Shown: positions 44,479 to 53,573 of the stretch, piece by piece
How the letters are laid out: each line of letters starts with the position of its first letter
How positions within the stretch are numbered: the first letter of the stretch is position 1
DNA from: Actinacidiphila acididurans
GTDB taxonomy: Bacteria; Actinomycetota; Actinomycetes; Streptomycetales; Streptomycetaceae
Length of the DNA: 64,000 nucleotides
Assembly: GCF_016918855.1 (NCBI RefSeq)
Contig: NZ_JADKYB010000006.1
Coordinates: 404,044-468,043, forward strand
Direction of reading: 5' to 3'
Position numbers and translations under genes: made by a program
Notes under the pieces: model-generated
What the model saw: only the letters and a program-made list of their open reading frames with translations
Databases searched by the model: none
Told to the model about the DNA's origin: nothing

Positions 44479-45759
44479 CTAGTCCGTCACGGGGGTCCCG
44501 TCGAGCGCGTCGGCCGCCTCGATCTCCTCGCGGGTGATGCCCAGCAGGTACAGCACCGTGTCGAGGAAGGGCACGTTGACGGCGGTGTCGGCCGCCTGGC
44601 GGACCACCGGCTTGGCGTTGAAGGCGACGCCGAGGCCGGCGGCGTTGAGCATGTCCAGGTCGTTGGCGCCGTCGCCGATGGCCACCGTCTGGCTCAGCGG
44701 CACCCCGGCCTGCTCGGCGAACCGCCGCAGGTGGCGGGCCTTGCCCGCCCGGTCCACCACCGGCCCGGTGACCTTCCCGGTGAACTTCCCGTCGGCCACC
44801 TCCAGGGTGTTGGCCGCGGCGAAGTCCAGCCCGAGCCGTTCCTGGAGGTCGTCGGTGACCTGGGTGAAGCCGCCGGAGACGATCCCCACCTGGTAGCCGA
44901 GCCGCTTGAGGGTACGGATCAGGGTCCGCGCCCCCGGGGTCAGCCGCACCTCCGCCCGTACCTTGTCGGTCACGGACGCGTCCAGGCCCGCCAGCAGCGC
45001 CACCCGGGCCCGCAGCGACTGCTCGAAGTCCAGCTCGCCGCGCATGGCGGCGGCCGTGATCGCTGCGACCTCGTCCTCGCACCCCGCGTGGGCCGCGAAG
45101 AGCTCGATCACCTCGTCCTGGATCATGGTGGAGTCGACGTCCATCACGACCAGCCGCTGCGCCCGGCGCTGCAGCCCGGCCGGCATCACCGCGATGTCCA
45201 CCCCGTGCGCGCCCGCGGCCACGGCGAGCGCCGAGCGCAGCACCGACGGCTCGGCGCCGGACACCGCGAACTCCACCGCCGTCACCGGATACTTCGCCAG
45301 CCGGAAGATCCGGTCGATGTTGCCACCCGCCCGGGTGATCAGCGCCGTTATGGCCGCCGTCGACTCCGCGGTCAGCGGGCTGCCCAGCACCGTCACGTGG
45401 GAGCGGCCCTCGCCGCGCCGCCGGTTGTCGCCCCGGCCGGAGATGATCTCGGCCTCCATCCGCGACGCCTCGGCCCAGGTGTGCACCGTCGCCCGCAGCT
45501 CGCCCTCGGCGCCGCGCGTCGCAGGCATCGTGACCAGGGCGCACAGCACCATCCGGCCCCGCGTGACCACCTGCTCGATGTCCACCACGTCCACGTCGTA
45601 GGCGGCGAGCGTCTCGAAGAGTCCGGCGGTGATCCCGGGTCTGTCCTTGCCGAAGATCTTGACCAGAAGGGTGGGCGCGTCCTCCGCGGGGTCCGGGGGA
45701 GCGGGTACGGCCGGCCGGGTCCCGTGCTGCGGAGCGGCTGCAGCGTTTTCAGCGTCCAT
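44479..45759 (-). CDS. serB: Phosphoserine phosphatase SerB with ACT domain(s)
   Basis: 426 aa. Final step of serine synthesis. N-terminal about 25 residues Pro/Ala-rich; ACT-like regulatory region (LLVKIFGKDRPGITAGLFETLA) from about 30; second ACT-like region about 118-200; HAD phosphatase domain with DVDSTMIQDEV, GIVSGGF and the motif AIGDGANDLDML. ATG 9 nt after TAGCGT (45769-45774 on the minus strand), so nearly leaderless. Confidence 0.94.
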   Translation of the reverse strand: MDAENAAAAPQHGTRPAVPAPPDPAEDAPTLLVKIFGKDRPGITAGLFETLAAYDVDVVDIEQVVTRGRMVLCALVTMPATRGAEGELRATVHTWAEASRMEAEIISGRGDNRRRGEGRSHVTVLGSPLTAESTAAITALITRAGGNIDRIFRLAKYPVTAVEFAVSGAEPSVLRSALAVAAGAHGVDIAVMPAGLQRRAQRLVVMDVDSTMIQDEVIELFAAHAGCEDEVAAITAAAMRGELDFEQSLRARVALLAGLDASVTDKVRAEVRLTPGARTLIRTLKRLGYQVGIVSGGFTQVTDDLQERLGLDFAAANTLEVADGKFTGKVTGPVVDRAGKARHLRRFAEQAGVPLSQTVAIGDGANDLDMLNAAGLGVAFNAKPVVRQAADTAVNVPFLDTVLYLLGITREEIEAADALDGTPVTD

Positions 45760-45913
45760 GGTGCTTCCACGCTATCCGGCCGCGGACGCGCCCGCTCCTC
45801 CGTCCCGCTCTGCGGACAGCCTCGCCGCCCGTCACCGTAGGCGCCGGCCCGTAGGTCAGCACAACGCCCGGCACCCGATTGCTCACCCCGGCGGGTGATC
45901 CTCGCCGGCGCTG

Positions 45914-46013
45914 GGCGCACCCATGGCGTCCGCATGTACCCGCGTCCATGGTGCCCGGGCACACCCGCACCCATTGCGCGGGGACACATCCGCGTCCATT
46001 GCGACGCCCGGGA
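45914..46013. repeat. Four 25-bp imperfect tandem repeats
   Basis: Units 45914-45938, 45939-45963, 45964-45988 and 45989-46013 share CCGC-RY-CCAT-K-G-YG. They lie in the 391-nt gap between divergent serB and the FHA transporter. The gap also holds TAGACT at 46099-46104, a likely -10 for the transporter, and ACTCCCCTCAAGGGGG after it. Confidence 0.75.
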
Positions 46014-46150
46014 CGGGACCCGTACAAAGCCGTGTCAGAGGACGGTTTTCTGTTACGAGTCCGGGGCCTGCAATAGTTCCTCCCGATGTTCGCAATCCCT
46101 AGACTCCCCTCAAGGGGGACTAACCGGGGGAACAACCATTGGGGCATGGG

Positions 46151-48850
46151 GTGCCTGAACTCGTACTCGAATTGAACGGTCGTACCTGGGCGTTGGACGC
46201 GTCCAGGTCCTACAGCCTGGGGCGCGACCCGCAGGCGGACGTGGTTCTCGACGACGCCAGGGTGTCCTGGCGGCACGCCACCGTCCGCCGTGGCGAACGC
46301 ACTTGGGTCCTGGAGGATCTCGGCAGCACCAACGGCACCTATGTACAGGGCCACAGAGTCCAGCAGACCGAACTCGGCCCCGGCGCCGTCGTACACCTGG
46401 GCAACGCCACGGACGGCCCCCGGCTGACCTTCGGCGGCGGGCAGCCCGCGGCCGCCGGCGCCGTCCACAGTGCCGCGGCGCCCGCGCAGGCCCAGGTACA
46501 AGCCCAGGCACAGCCCCAGCAGTACCACCAGCCGGCGCAGCCGCAGTTCCAGCCCCCCCAGCAGCAGCCGGCCCAGGCGCCGCCGCAGCACATATCCCAG
46601 CCGCCGATGTACGCGGCCCCGGCCGCGCAGCCCGTCGCCCAGGCCGCCGCCGCGCCCGCGCAGCCCGTCGCCCAACCGCAGGGCTGGGGCGCCCCGGCCG
46701 CGCCGCCGCAGCAGCAGGCCCCGTACCAGCAGATGCCGCAGGCCCAGCCGTACGCGCAGCCGCCGCAGGGCGGTGCCGGTCAGTCGCAGCAGCCGCCCGC
46801 CGCGCAGAGCACGCCGGCCGGCCAGCAGCCCCGCGGCGCCGACCGCAACCCGACGACCTTCCACCAGATCGCCCTCGGCCGGGTGATGCGCATCGGCCGC
46901 GCGCTGGAGAACGAACTGGTCGTCTCCGACCTCCAGGTCTCCCGTTACCACGCGGAATTCCACGCGCTCCCCGACGGCCGGTACGAAATCGTCGACCTGG
47001 GCAGCCACAACGGCACCTACGTCAACGGCCAGCCGATTCAGCGCCACTTGCTGGGCGCGGGCGACATCGTCGGCGTCGGCCACTCCACCTTCCGGCTGGT
47101 CGGCGACCGGCTGGAGGAATTCGTCGACACCGGCGACGTGTCCTTCTCCGCGCGCCGCCTTTCGGTCACGGTCCCGCACGGCAAGACCACCAAGACGATC
47201 CTGAAGGACGTCTCCTTCGGGGTGCCGGAGAAATCACTGATCGGCGTGATCGGCCCCTCCGGTTCCGGCAAGTCCACCCTGCTGCGCGCGCTGACCGGCT
47301 ACCGGCCCGCCGACCAGGGCGAGGTGCTGTACGACAACCGCAACCTCTACAAGCAGTTCGCCGAGCTGCGCCAGCGCATCGGCCTGGTCCCGCAGGACGA
47401 CATCCTGCACAAGGAGCTCCACGTCAGGACCGCGCTGCGGTACGCGGCCAAGCTCCGCTTCCCGGGCGACACCGCGGCCGCCGAGCGCGAGGCGCGGATC
47501 AACGAGGTGCTGCGCGAGCTCAAGCTCGACATCCACGCCGACAAGCGGATCACCTCCCTGTCCGGCGGCCAGCGCAAGCGCGTCTCGGTCGCCCTGGAAC
47601 TGCTCACCAAGCCGTCGCTGATCTTCCTGGACGAGCCCACCTCCGGCCTCGACCCGGGCATGGACCGCGACGTGATGAAGCTGCTGCGCGGCCTGGCCGA
47701 CGACGGGCGCACCGTCCTGGTCGTCACCCATTCCGTCGCCGAACTCGCGCTGTGCGACAAACTGCTGGTCATGGCGCCCGGCGGGTCGGTGGCCTACTTC
47801 GGCCCGCCCGACGAGGCGCTGGCCTTCTTCGGCTACGAGTCCTGGGCCGACGTCTTCTCCGCCTTCGAGAACTACCGCGACTACGACTGGTCGGGGCGCT
47901 GGCGCGGCTCGCAGCACTACCAGATGTACGCCGCCGAACTCGACGCCGCCGCCCCGCAGCAGGCCCACTGGATCCCGCAGCAGGCGGCCCGCCCGCCCAA
48001 GCCGCAGGGCTGGGGCGCCCAGCTGTTCACGCTGATCCGCCGCTACCTGTCGGTGATCATCTCCGACCGCGGCTTCATCGGCCTGATGCTGATCCTGCCG
48101 GCCGTCCTCGGCACGGTCAGCACGCTCGTCCCGGCCCCCAGCGGCGTCGGCTACGGCCCGGTCAAGTTCCACCTGCAGAACAAGGACGCCGGCACGATCC
48201 TGCTCATCCTCGCGGTGGGCGCGTGCTTCGCCGGCGCGGCCAACTCGGTACGCGAGCTGATCAAGGAACGGGTGATCTACGAACGCGAGCGCGCGGTCGG
48301 CCTGTCCCGCTCGGCGTACCTGATGTCGAAGGTCATCGTGCTCGGCCTGATCACCGCCCTGCAGGGCGCCATCATCAGCGCCATCGGCTTCGCCCCGCGC
48401 AAGCTCCCCACCGAGGGCGTGATCCTGCACCAGCACCCCGCTGTGGAGATGGCGCTGGTGATCATGGCGCTCGGCTTCACCGCCATGATGTTCGGCCTGA
48501 TCATCTCCGCACTGGTGAAGACCGCGGAGAAGACCATGCCGCTGCTGGTGATGTTCGCCATCGTGCAGATCGTCTTCACCGGGGTGCTGTTCCAGCTCTT
48601 CGCCAAGCCCGGCATCGAGCAGGTCGCCTGGCTGATGCCCTCGCGCTGGGCGGTGGCCGCCCTCGGCGCCACGGCCGACCTGAACGTGCTGCTGCCCTGG
48701 GACCCCAAGAGCAGCGGCGACCCGCTGTGGAAGCACACCGCGGCCGCCTGGACCACCGACATGGTCGTCCTGCTGCTGCTCGGCGTGCTGTGCGGCTTCG
48801 TCGTCGCCCGGCTGCTGCGCCGGCACGAGCCGGAGGTCATGCGCAAGTAA
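46151..48850 (+). CDS. Double-FHA ABC transporter, ATPase-permease fusion
   Basis: 899 aa. Two FHA domains: first about 15-95 (SLGRDPQADVVLDD, DLGSTNGTYVQG), second about 225-305 (IGRALENELVVSD, DLGSHNGTYVNG), separated by a Gln/Pro-rich linker. Then an ABC ATPase (GPSGSGKST, LSGGQRKR, IFLDEPTSGLDPG) and a C-terminal ABC2 permease with about six membrane segments. Resembles Mycobacterium Rv1747, an exporter regulated by Ser/Thr kinase phosphorylation. GTG at 46151 starts VPELVLELNG. Confidence 0.92.
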   Translation: MPELVLELNGRTWALDASRSYSLGRDPQADVVLDDARVSWRHATVRRGERTWVLEDLGSTNGTYVQGHRVQQTELGPGAVVHLGNATDGPRLTFGGGQPAAAGAVHSAAAPAQAQVQAQAQPQQYHQPAQPQFQPPQQQPAQAPPQHISQPPMYAAPAAQPVAQAAAAPAQPVAQPQGWGAPAAPPQQQAPYQQMPQAQPYAQPPQGGAGQSQQPPAAQSTPAGQQPRGADRNPTTFHQIALGRVMRIGRALENELVVSDLQVSRYHAEFHALPDGRYEIVDLGSHNGTYVNGQPIQRHLLGAGDIVGVGHSTFRLVGDRLEEFVDTGDVSFSARRLSVTVPHGKTTKTILKDVSFGVPEKSLIGVIGPSGSGKSTLLRALTGYRPADQGEVLYDNRNLYKQFAELRQRIGLVPQDDILHKELHVRTALRYAAKLRFPGDTAAAEREARINEVLRELKLDIHADKRITSLSGGQRKRVSVALELLTKPSLIFLDEPTSGLDPGMDRDVMKLLRGLADDGRTVLVVTHSVAELALCDKLLVMAPGGSVAYFGPPDEALAFFGYESWADVFSAFENYRDYDWSGRWRGSQHYQMYAAELDAAAPQQAHWIPQQAARPPKPQGWGAQLFTLIRRYLSVIISDRGFIGLMLILPAVLGTVSTLVPAPSGVGYGPVKFHLQNKDAGTILLILAVGACFAGAANSVRELIKERVIYERERAVGLSRSAYLMSKVIVLGLITALQGAIISAIGFAPRKLPTEGVILHQHPAVEMALVIMALGFTAMMFGLIISALVKTAEKTMPLLVMFAIVQIVFTGVLFQLFAKPGIEQVAWLMPSRWAVAALGATADLNVLLPWDPKSSGDPLWKHTAAAWTTDMVVLLLLGVLCGFVVARLLRRHEPEVMRK

Positions 48851-48877
48851 AGCCGGTAAACAGTTGACGGAACACGA

Positions 48878-48911
48878 AAAGGGCGGTGGGACCGAAGTCC
48901 CACCGCCCTTT
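48878..48911. terminator. Bidirectional terminator with 15-bp stem
   Basis: AAAGGGCGGTGGGAC-CGAA-GTCCCACCGCCCTTT, a perfect 15-bp stem with a stable CGAA loop, 28 nt after the FHA transporter stop. It faces the convergent transglycosylase gene and has A/T runs on both sides, so it can work in both directions. Confidence 0.9.
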
Positions 48912-48975
48912 CGCGTCACGAGATGCACCACTGCTCGATACGGTGCCCGATACGGTCCCCGATCGGGCCGGCCGA

Positions 48976-49596
48976 TCAGTAGGCCGAGTAGACGTTGTCC
49001 ATCGAGCCGTACTTCGCGGCGGCGTAGTTGCACGCGGCGGTGATGTTGGCGACCGGGTCGTAGATGTTCCACGAGGTGCCCGCGACGTGGTAGGCGCGGA
49101 AGGTCGGGTCGATCACCTGGAGCAGACCCTTGGAGGGGACACCGTTCTTGGCGTTGATGTCCCACAGGTTGATCGCCTGCGGGTTGCCGCTCGACTCCCG
49201 GATGATGTTCCGGTAAATGCCGTTGTAGCTCGCCGGAATGTGGTGGGCGTGCAGGATGTCCAGCGACTGCTTGATCCAGCCGTCCAGGTTGTTCGTGTAC
49301 GTCTTGGCGGCCGCCGGCTGCGCGACGAGCGCGGACTGCGGGACGGAGGTCGCGCTCGCGGCCTCGGCCTGCTTGTTCGCGTCGGCCTTCGGGGCGGCGG
49401 CGGGCGCCTGCTGCGCCGCCGTGCTCGCCGTGGAGACCGTGTGCCCAGTGGGGTCGCTCGCGGCGACCGCTGTCCCACTGGTCGCCTGGAGACCGGTGAC
49501 CGTCAGAACCACTCCGGCCGCGGCGGCGGCTCCAGCCGCCGTGATCTTGCGCTTCTTGGACAGTTGGCCGATCTTCGGGATCGTGGGGAGCTGCAT
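48976..49596 (-). CDS. Secreted SLT-domain (lysozyme-like) transglycosylase
   Basis: 206 aa. Signal: basic IGQLSKKRK then an Ala-rich hydrophobic core to about residue 46. An Ala/Thr/Ser-rich linker precedes the SLT domain (IPASYNGIYRNIIRESSGNPQAINLWD), with the catalytic Glu in IIRESSGNP, and SKGLLQVI. It hydrolyses peptidoglycan during growth. ATG after GGAAGGTG. Confidence 0.9.
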   Translation of the reverse strand: MQLPTIPKIGQLSKKRKITAAGAAAAAGVVLTVTGLQATSGTAVAASDPTGHTVSTASTAAQQAPAAAPKADANKQAEAASATSVPQSALVAQPAAAKTYTNNLDGWIKQSLDILHAHHIPASYNGIYRNIIRESSGNPQAINLWDINAKNGVPSKGLLQVIDPTFRAYHVAGTSWNIYDPVANITAACNYAAAKYGSMDNVYSAY

Positions 49597-49800
49597 GGAT
49601 TGAACACCTTCCGTTTGCGGACTCGTGAATTGTTAAAGGGTCCGAAAACGGGGGTCAATCAATGCCTCTACGAGTCGAATTCGTAGGAGGGTGGGTAATG
49701 AATGAGGCCTTCCGGTGCGTCACGGGCCGTTTGTGGCGGGTACGGTCCGACTAGGTTGATTAGTATGTGACGCACGTCCTGTCGGTGACCTCACAAGGGG
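49597..49800 (-). promoter_or_regulatory. Upstream region of transglycosylase gene with inverted repeat
   Basis: About 200 nt of lower GC. CTACGA-GTCGAAT-TCGTAG at 49668-49686 is a possible operator, extended outward by CCT/AGG with one bulge. I looked for a c-di-AMP riboswitch, common in front of such genes, and did not find its conserved blocks. Confidence 0.4.
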
Positions 49801-49837
49801 GCACCCCCTCGATCGCGGAAGGTGATCGAGGGGGTGC
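49801..49837 (-). terminator. 14-bp hairpin terminator after queA
   Basis: GCACCCCCTCGATC (49801-49814) and its complement at 49824-49837 with a 9-nt loop. It lies about 125 nt beyond the queA stop and before the transglycosylase promoter region, so it probably ends the queA-SDR transcript. Confidence 0.8.
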
Positions 49838-49961
49838 TTCATGTGACGCGATTTCGGGGGCGAAATCCCGGGTGAACCCGGCCGGGAACTCCCGGGAACA
49901 CCGCTGGGGAACACTGCCCCGGATCAGGCCGGTGACACCGGCCGGAATACCGTGACGCCCG

Positions 49962-51503
49962 TCACGGCAGCAGCAGATTCACGTCGCCGAATTCGTGCCA
50001 GCGGTATCCGTGCCGCAATGCCTGGTCGTACACCCGGGCCACCAGCCGGTCGCCGCCGATCGCCCGCAGCATCAGCAGGTGCGAGGCCTCCGGCTCGTGC
50101 AGCCCGGTGAGCAGGCCGTCCACCACCCGCACGCCGCGCTCCGGGGTCACCACCAGCTCCGTCCAGCCGCGCGCCGGGCGCACCACCCCGTGCGGGTCGG
50201 CCGCCGACTCCAGGGCACGTACCGCAGTGGTGCCCACCGCCACCACCCGGCCGCCGGCCGCGCGGGCCGCGTTCACCTGCCAGGCCGTCCCGGCCGGCAC
50301 CTCGAAGCGCTCCGCGTACGGCGGCTCGTGTGCCTCCGCCGAGGCCACCCCGGTGTGCAGCAGGATCGGCGCGACCTGCACCCCGCGGCAGACCAGCTCC
50401 GTCACCAGCGCCGCGGTGAACGGCCGGCCCGCGCTCGGCATCTCCGCCGACCCCAGCCCGTCGGCCGCGGGCCGGGCGAACACCGTGCGGTACGCGGTGA
50501 GCGGCTGGTCGCGCTCGGTGTACGCGTACCGGATCGGCCGCCCGTACCGCGCCAGGTGCGCCACCACGTCGGCCACCGACGGCCTGGCCACCCACAGCCG
50601 GTCGCCGCGCGGGTCCAGCGGCTCCTCCAGCACCAGCCGGGCACCCCCGGCCAGCTCCAGTACGGCGCCCGCCGGGCCGCCCGGCCGCCGGACCGTGGTG
50701 CCGTGCCCGTCCGGCGTACGCACCTCCACCACCCAGCGGCCGTCGTCGTGGCAGGTGGAGAAGTGCACCACCACCGCCTCGCCCGCCGCCCGGGCGTCCA
50801 CCGCGGCCGGCAGCGTGGGGGAGGTGTTCACCACCAGCACGTCACCGGGCCGCAGCAGCCGGGGCAGCTCGCGGAAGCGGTGGTGCCCGGTCCCGCCGGT
50901 GGCCCGATGGCCGACCAGCAGCCGCACCGCGTCCCGCCGCGCCGCCGGCACCCGGGCCAGCAGCTCCGCCGGCACCCGCACCTCCGCGAGCGCGCGGACC
51001 GCCTCCGCCGTATCCCGCTCGTCGTCGGCCGGTGGCTCGGTGCCCGTCGCCCGGCGCGTGCCCGGCGCTCGGTCCACGTGCACCGCCTCGTCCGTATCCC
51101 GTTCCTCGTCGGTCGGCGGCTTGGTGCCCGTCGCCCGGTGCGTTCCCGGCGCTCGGTCCGTGCGGACCGCCTCCTGCGTACCCTGCTCGTCGTCGGCCGG
51201 TGGCTCGGTGGCCGTCGCCCGGTGCGTCGCGGTCGCCCGGTCCGCGTGCACCGCCTCCTGCGTACCCTGCTCCTCGTCGGCCGGTGGCTCGGTGCCCGTC
51301 GCCCGGCGCGTGCCCGGCGCTCGGTCCGTGCGGACCGCCTCCGCCGTATCCCGCTCGTCGTCGGCCGGCGATTCCGTGCCCGTCGCCCGGCGCGTGTCCC
51401 GCGCCCGGTCCGCCTCCTGCGTACCCAGCCCCTCGTCCGCCGGCGGCTCCGGGCCCGCGGCACGGCCCTCCTTCCGTATCCGGTCCGCACGCACCGCGGT
51501 CAT
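49962..51503 (-). CDS. queA: QueA-like S-adenosylmethionine:tRNA ribosyltransferase-isomerase with expanded N-terminus
   Basis: 513 aa. QueA core starts near residue 172 (VPAELLARVPAARRDAVRLLV) and contains LRPGDVLVVNTSPTLP, PYAERFEVPAGTAWQVNAARAAGGRVVAVGTTAVRALES and EPEASHLLMLRA. The first about 170 residues are foreign to the family: charged 28-aa tandem units. GTG start overlaps the SDR stop (ATGA overlap). In queuosine synthesis QueA adds the cyclopentane ring to tRNA; this gene has no other queuosine gene beside it. Confidence 0.85.
   Translation of the reverse strand: MTAVRADRIRKEGRAAGPEPPADEGLGTQEADRARDTRRATGTESPADDERDTAEAVRTDRAPGTRRATGTEPPADEEQGTQEAVHADRATATHRATATEPPADDEQGTQEAVRTDRAPGTHRATGTKPPTDEERDTDEAVHVDRAPGTRRATGTEPPADDERDTAEAVRALAEVRVPAELLARVPAARRDAVRLLVGHRATGGTGHHRFRELPRLLRPGDVLVVNTSPTLPAAVDARAAGEAVVVHFSTCHDDGRWVVEVRTPDGHGTTVRRPGGPAGAVLELAGGARLVLEEPLDPRGDRLWVARPSVADVVAHLARYGRPIRYAYTERDQPLTAYRTVFARPAADGLGSAEMPSAGRPFTAALVTELVCRGVQVAPILLHTGVASAEAHEPPYAERFEVPAGTAWQVNAARAAGGRVVAVGTTAVRALESAADPHGVVRPARGWTELVVTPERGVRVVDGLLTGLHEPEASHLLMLRAIGGDRLVARVYDQALRHGYRWHEFGDVNLLLP
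50994..51461 (-). repeat. 84-bp in-frame tandem repeats in queA N-terminus
   Basis: Four full 84-bp units (51303-51386, 51219-51302, 51135-51218, 51051-51134) encode 28-aa repeats with consensus ATGTEPPADDERDTAEAVRT, plus a degenerate first and a truncated last unit. Protein and DNA are both repeated, implying recent duplication. Confidence 0.92.
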
Positions 51504-52231
51504 CGCGCCCCCGTCCCCAGCAGCTCTGCCGCCAGGTAGCGCCCGGAGGCCGCCCGCTCGTCCAGCAGCCGCAGGAAGCCGGGCACCACCGACTCCGGCG
51601 GCAATCGGTCGGCGAAGTCCGGATCGTCCGGCACCGCCGCCGCGTACAGCTCGGTACGCAGGTCACCGGGGTCCACCCACCACACCCGCACGGAAGGCTC
51701 CTCCTCGGCGAGCACCGCCGACAGCAGCTCCAGCGCGGCCTTGCCGGCGCCGTACCCTCCCCACGTGGGGTACGCCGCCACCGCCGCGTCCGAGCTGACG
51801 TTGAGCACCGCGCCGTGCGCGGACCGCAGCGCCGGCAGGGCCTCCTGGACCAGCGCCAGCGGGGCCGTCACATTGGTCTCCAGCGCCAGCCGCAGCCCGG
51901 CCGGCGGGAGCTGCGCCAGCGGCACCAGCGGCTCGGCGCCCAGGGCGCTGGCGTTGTTCACCAGCAGGTCCACCCCGCCGAGCGCCATTGCGGCGGCCAC
52001 CAGCTCCGCCCGGTGCCCGGCGTCCGTCACGTCGCCCGGGATGCCCCGCGTACGCGGTACGCGCCCCGGGCCCGCGGCGTCCCCGGTGTCGGCCTCGATC
52101 CGCGCCACCGCCGCCGCCAGCGCCCGCGCGTCCCGTCCGTCCAGCACCAGGTCCCAGCCGCGCCCGGCCAGGCCCGCGGCCAGCGCCCGGCCCAGTCCCC
52201 GCGACGCCCCCGTCACGATCGCCACCGGCAT
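51500..52231 (-). CDS. SDR family oxidoreductase
   Basis: 243 aa. VTGASRGLGRAL (about 6-17), LLVNNASALG, and the active site YGAGKAAL (Tyr and Lys present). A typical reductase with unknown substrate. ATG at 52231. Its stop overlaps queA start, so the genes are cotranscribed. It diverges from the histidine kinase gene. Confidence 0.87.
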   Translation of the reverse strand: MPVAIVTGASRGLGRALAAGLAGRGWDLVLDGRDARALAAAVARIEADTGDAAGPGRVPRTRGIPGDVTDAGHRAELVAAAMALGGVDLLVNNASALGAEPLVPLAQLPPAGLRLALETNVTAPLALVQEALPALRSAHGAVLNVSSDAAVAAYPTWGGYGAGKAALELLSAVLAEEEPSVRVWWVDPGDLRTELYAAAVPDDPDFADRLPPESVVPGFLRLLDERAASGRYLAAELLGTGAR

Positions 52232-52424
52232 GATCCCGCTCCTTCGCGCAACCGATCCGGTCCGTCACCGGATCACCGGCCCCACCGTAGGAACGGCCCC
52301 GCGCGCCCCGCCTCGGCCGCCCGCCGCACCGCACCGGGGCACTTCGGACTAGGGCGCAGGTCCCAGGACGGCCCGTACCAGCGGCGCATACGGAACGTCA
52401 CCCGCCGCCGGTACGGTGGGAAAC

Positions 52425-53573
52425 ATGTCCAGCAGGCCGCCCCGGGGCGGAATCGAAGCGGTCAGCGCCGCGGTCCTGGCGATGAGCCGCCAGCTGGAGG
52501 TGCGCGAGGTCCTGCAGACCATCGTCGCCTCCGCCCGCGAGCTGCTGGGCGCCGAGTACGCCGCGCTGGGCGTGCCCGACGACCACGGCGGCTTCGCCCA
52601 GTTCGTGGTGGACGGGGTCAGCGACGAGCAGTGGCGGGCCATCGGGCCGCTGCCCCGGCAGCACGGCGTGCTCGCCGCCATGCTCCACGAGGGCACCCCG
52701 CAGCGCCTGGCCGACGTGCGCACCTTCGACAGCTTCGCCGGCTGGCCGCGCGCCCACCCGGTGATGACCGACTTCATCGGCATGCCGATCACGGACGACG
52801 AGGAGATCCTCGGCGCCCTGTTCCTGGCCAACAAGCAGTGCGTGAAGGACCCCGGCGTCTGCGGCTTCAGCCAGGAGGACGAGGACCTGCTCGGGCTGCT
52901 CGCCGACCACGCCGCGATAGCCCTGACCAACGCCCGGCTCTATGAGCGCAGCCGCGAGCTCACGCTGGCCGGAGAGCGGGCCCGCATCGCGCACGAGCTG
53001 CACGACGCCGTCTCGCAGAAGCTGTTCTCACTGCGGCTGACCGCCCGGGCCGCGGCCGCCCTGGTCGACACCGACCCCGCCCGCGCCAAGGACGAGATCC
53101 GGCAGGTCGCCGCGCTGGCCGCCGAGGCCGCCGACGAACTGCGGGCCGTGGTCGTCGAGCTGCGGCCGGCCGCCCTGGACGAGGACGGGCTGGTCGCCAC
53201 CCTGCGCACCCAGGCGAACGTGCTCGACCGGGTGCACTCCGCGAGCGTGACCTTCCGCGCCAGCCAGGTACGGGCGCTGCCCTCCGCCCAGGAGGAGGCG
53301 CTGCTGCGGGTCGCCCAGGAGGCCATGCACAACGCGCTGCGGCACGCGGAGGCGGGCACCGTCGGCGTCACCCTGGAGGGCCGCGGCAAGGGCGCGCGCC
53401 TGCGGGTCAGCGACGACGGCCGCGGCTTCGACCCCACCGCCGTCCGCCGGGCCGGCCGCCACCTGGGCCTGGTCTCCATGCGGGACCGGGCCGGCGGCGT
53501 CGGCGGCAGCCTGACCGTGCAGTCGGCGCCCGGCAAGGGCACCGTCGTGGAGATGGAGGTGCCCGGTGGCTGA
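52425..53573 (+). CDS. GAF-domain sensor histidine kinase (NarL-system type)
   Basis: 382 aa with no membrane segment. GAF domain about 15-165, then the HisKA_3 dimerisation region with phospho-acceptor His in IAHELHDAVSQKLFSLR, and a HATPase with DDGRGFDP and GLVSMRDRA. Cytoplasmic. ATG at 52425 is 7 nt after TACGGT (52412-52417), possibly leaderless. Overlaps the response regulator start by 8 nt. Confidence 0.9.
   Translation: MSSRPPRGGIEAVSAAVLAMSRQLEVREVLQTIVASARELLGAEYAALGVPDDHGGFAQFVVDGVSDEQWRAIGPLPRQHGVLAAMLHEGTPQRLADVRTFDSFAGWPRAHPVMTDFIGMPITDDEEILGALFLANKQCVKDPGVCGFSQEDEDLLGLLADHAAIALTNARLYERSRELTLAGERARIAHELHDAVSQKLFSLRLTARAAAALVDTDPARAKDEIRQVAALAAEAADELRAVVVELRPAALDEDGLVATLRTQANVLDRVHSASVTFRASQVRALPSAQEEALLRVAQEAMHNALRHAEAGTVGVTLEGRGKGARLRVSDDGRGFDPTAVRRAGRHLGLVSMRDRAGGVGGSLTVQSAPGKGTVVEMEVPGG

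Noticed and set aside
49597..49960. c-di-AMP riboswitch before the transglycosylase
   Set aside because: The expected conserved blocks were not found on either strand; only a hairpin terminator and a short palindrome are present.
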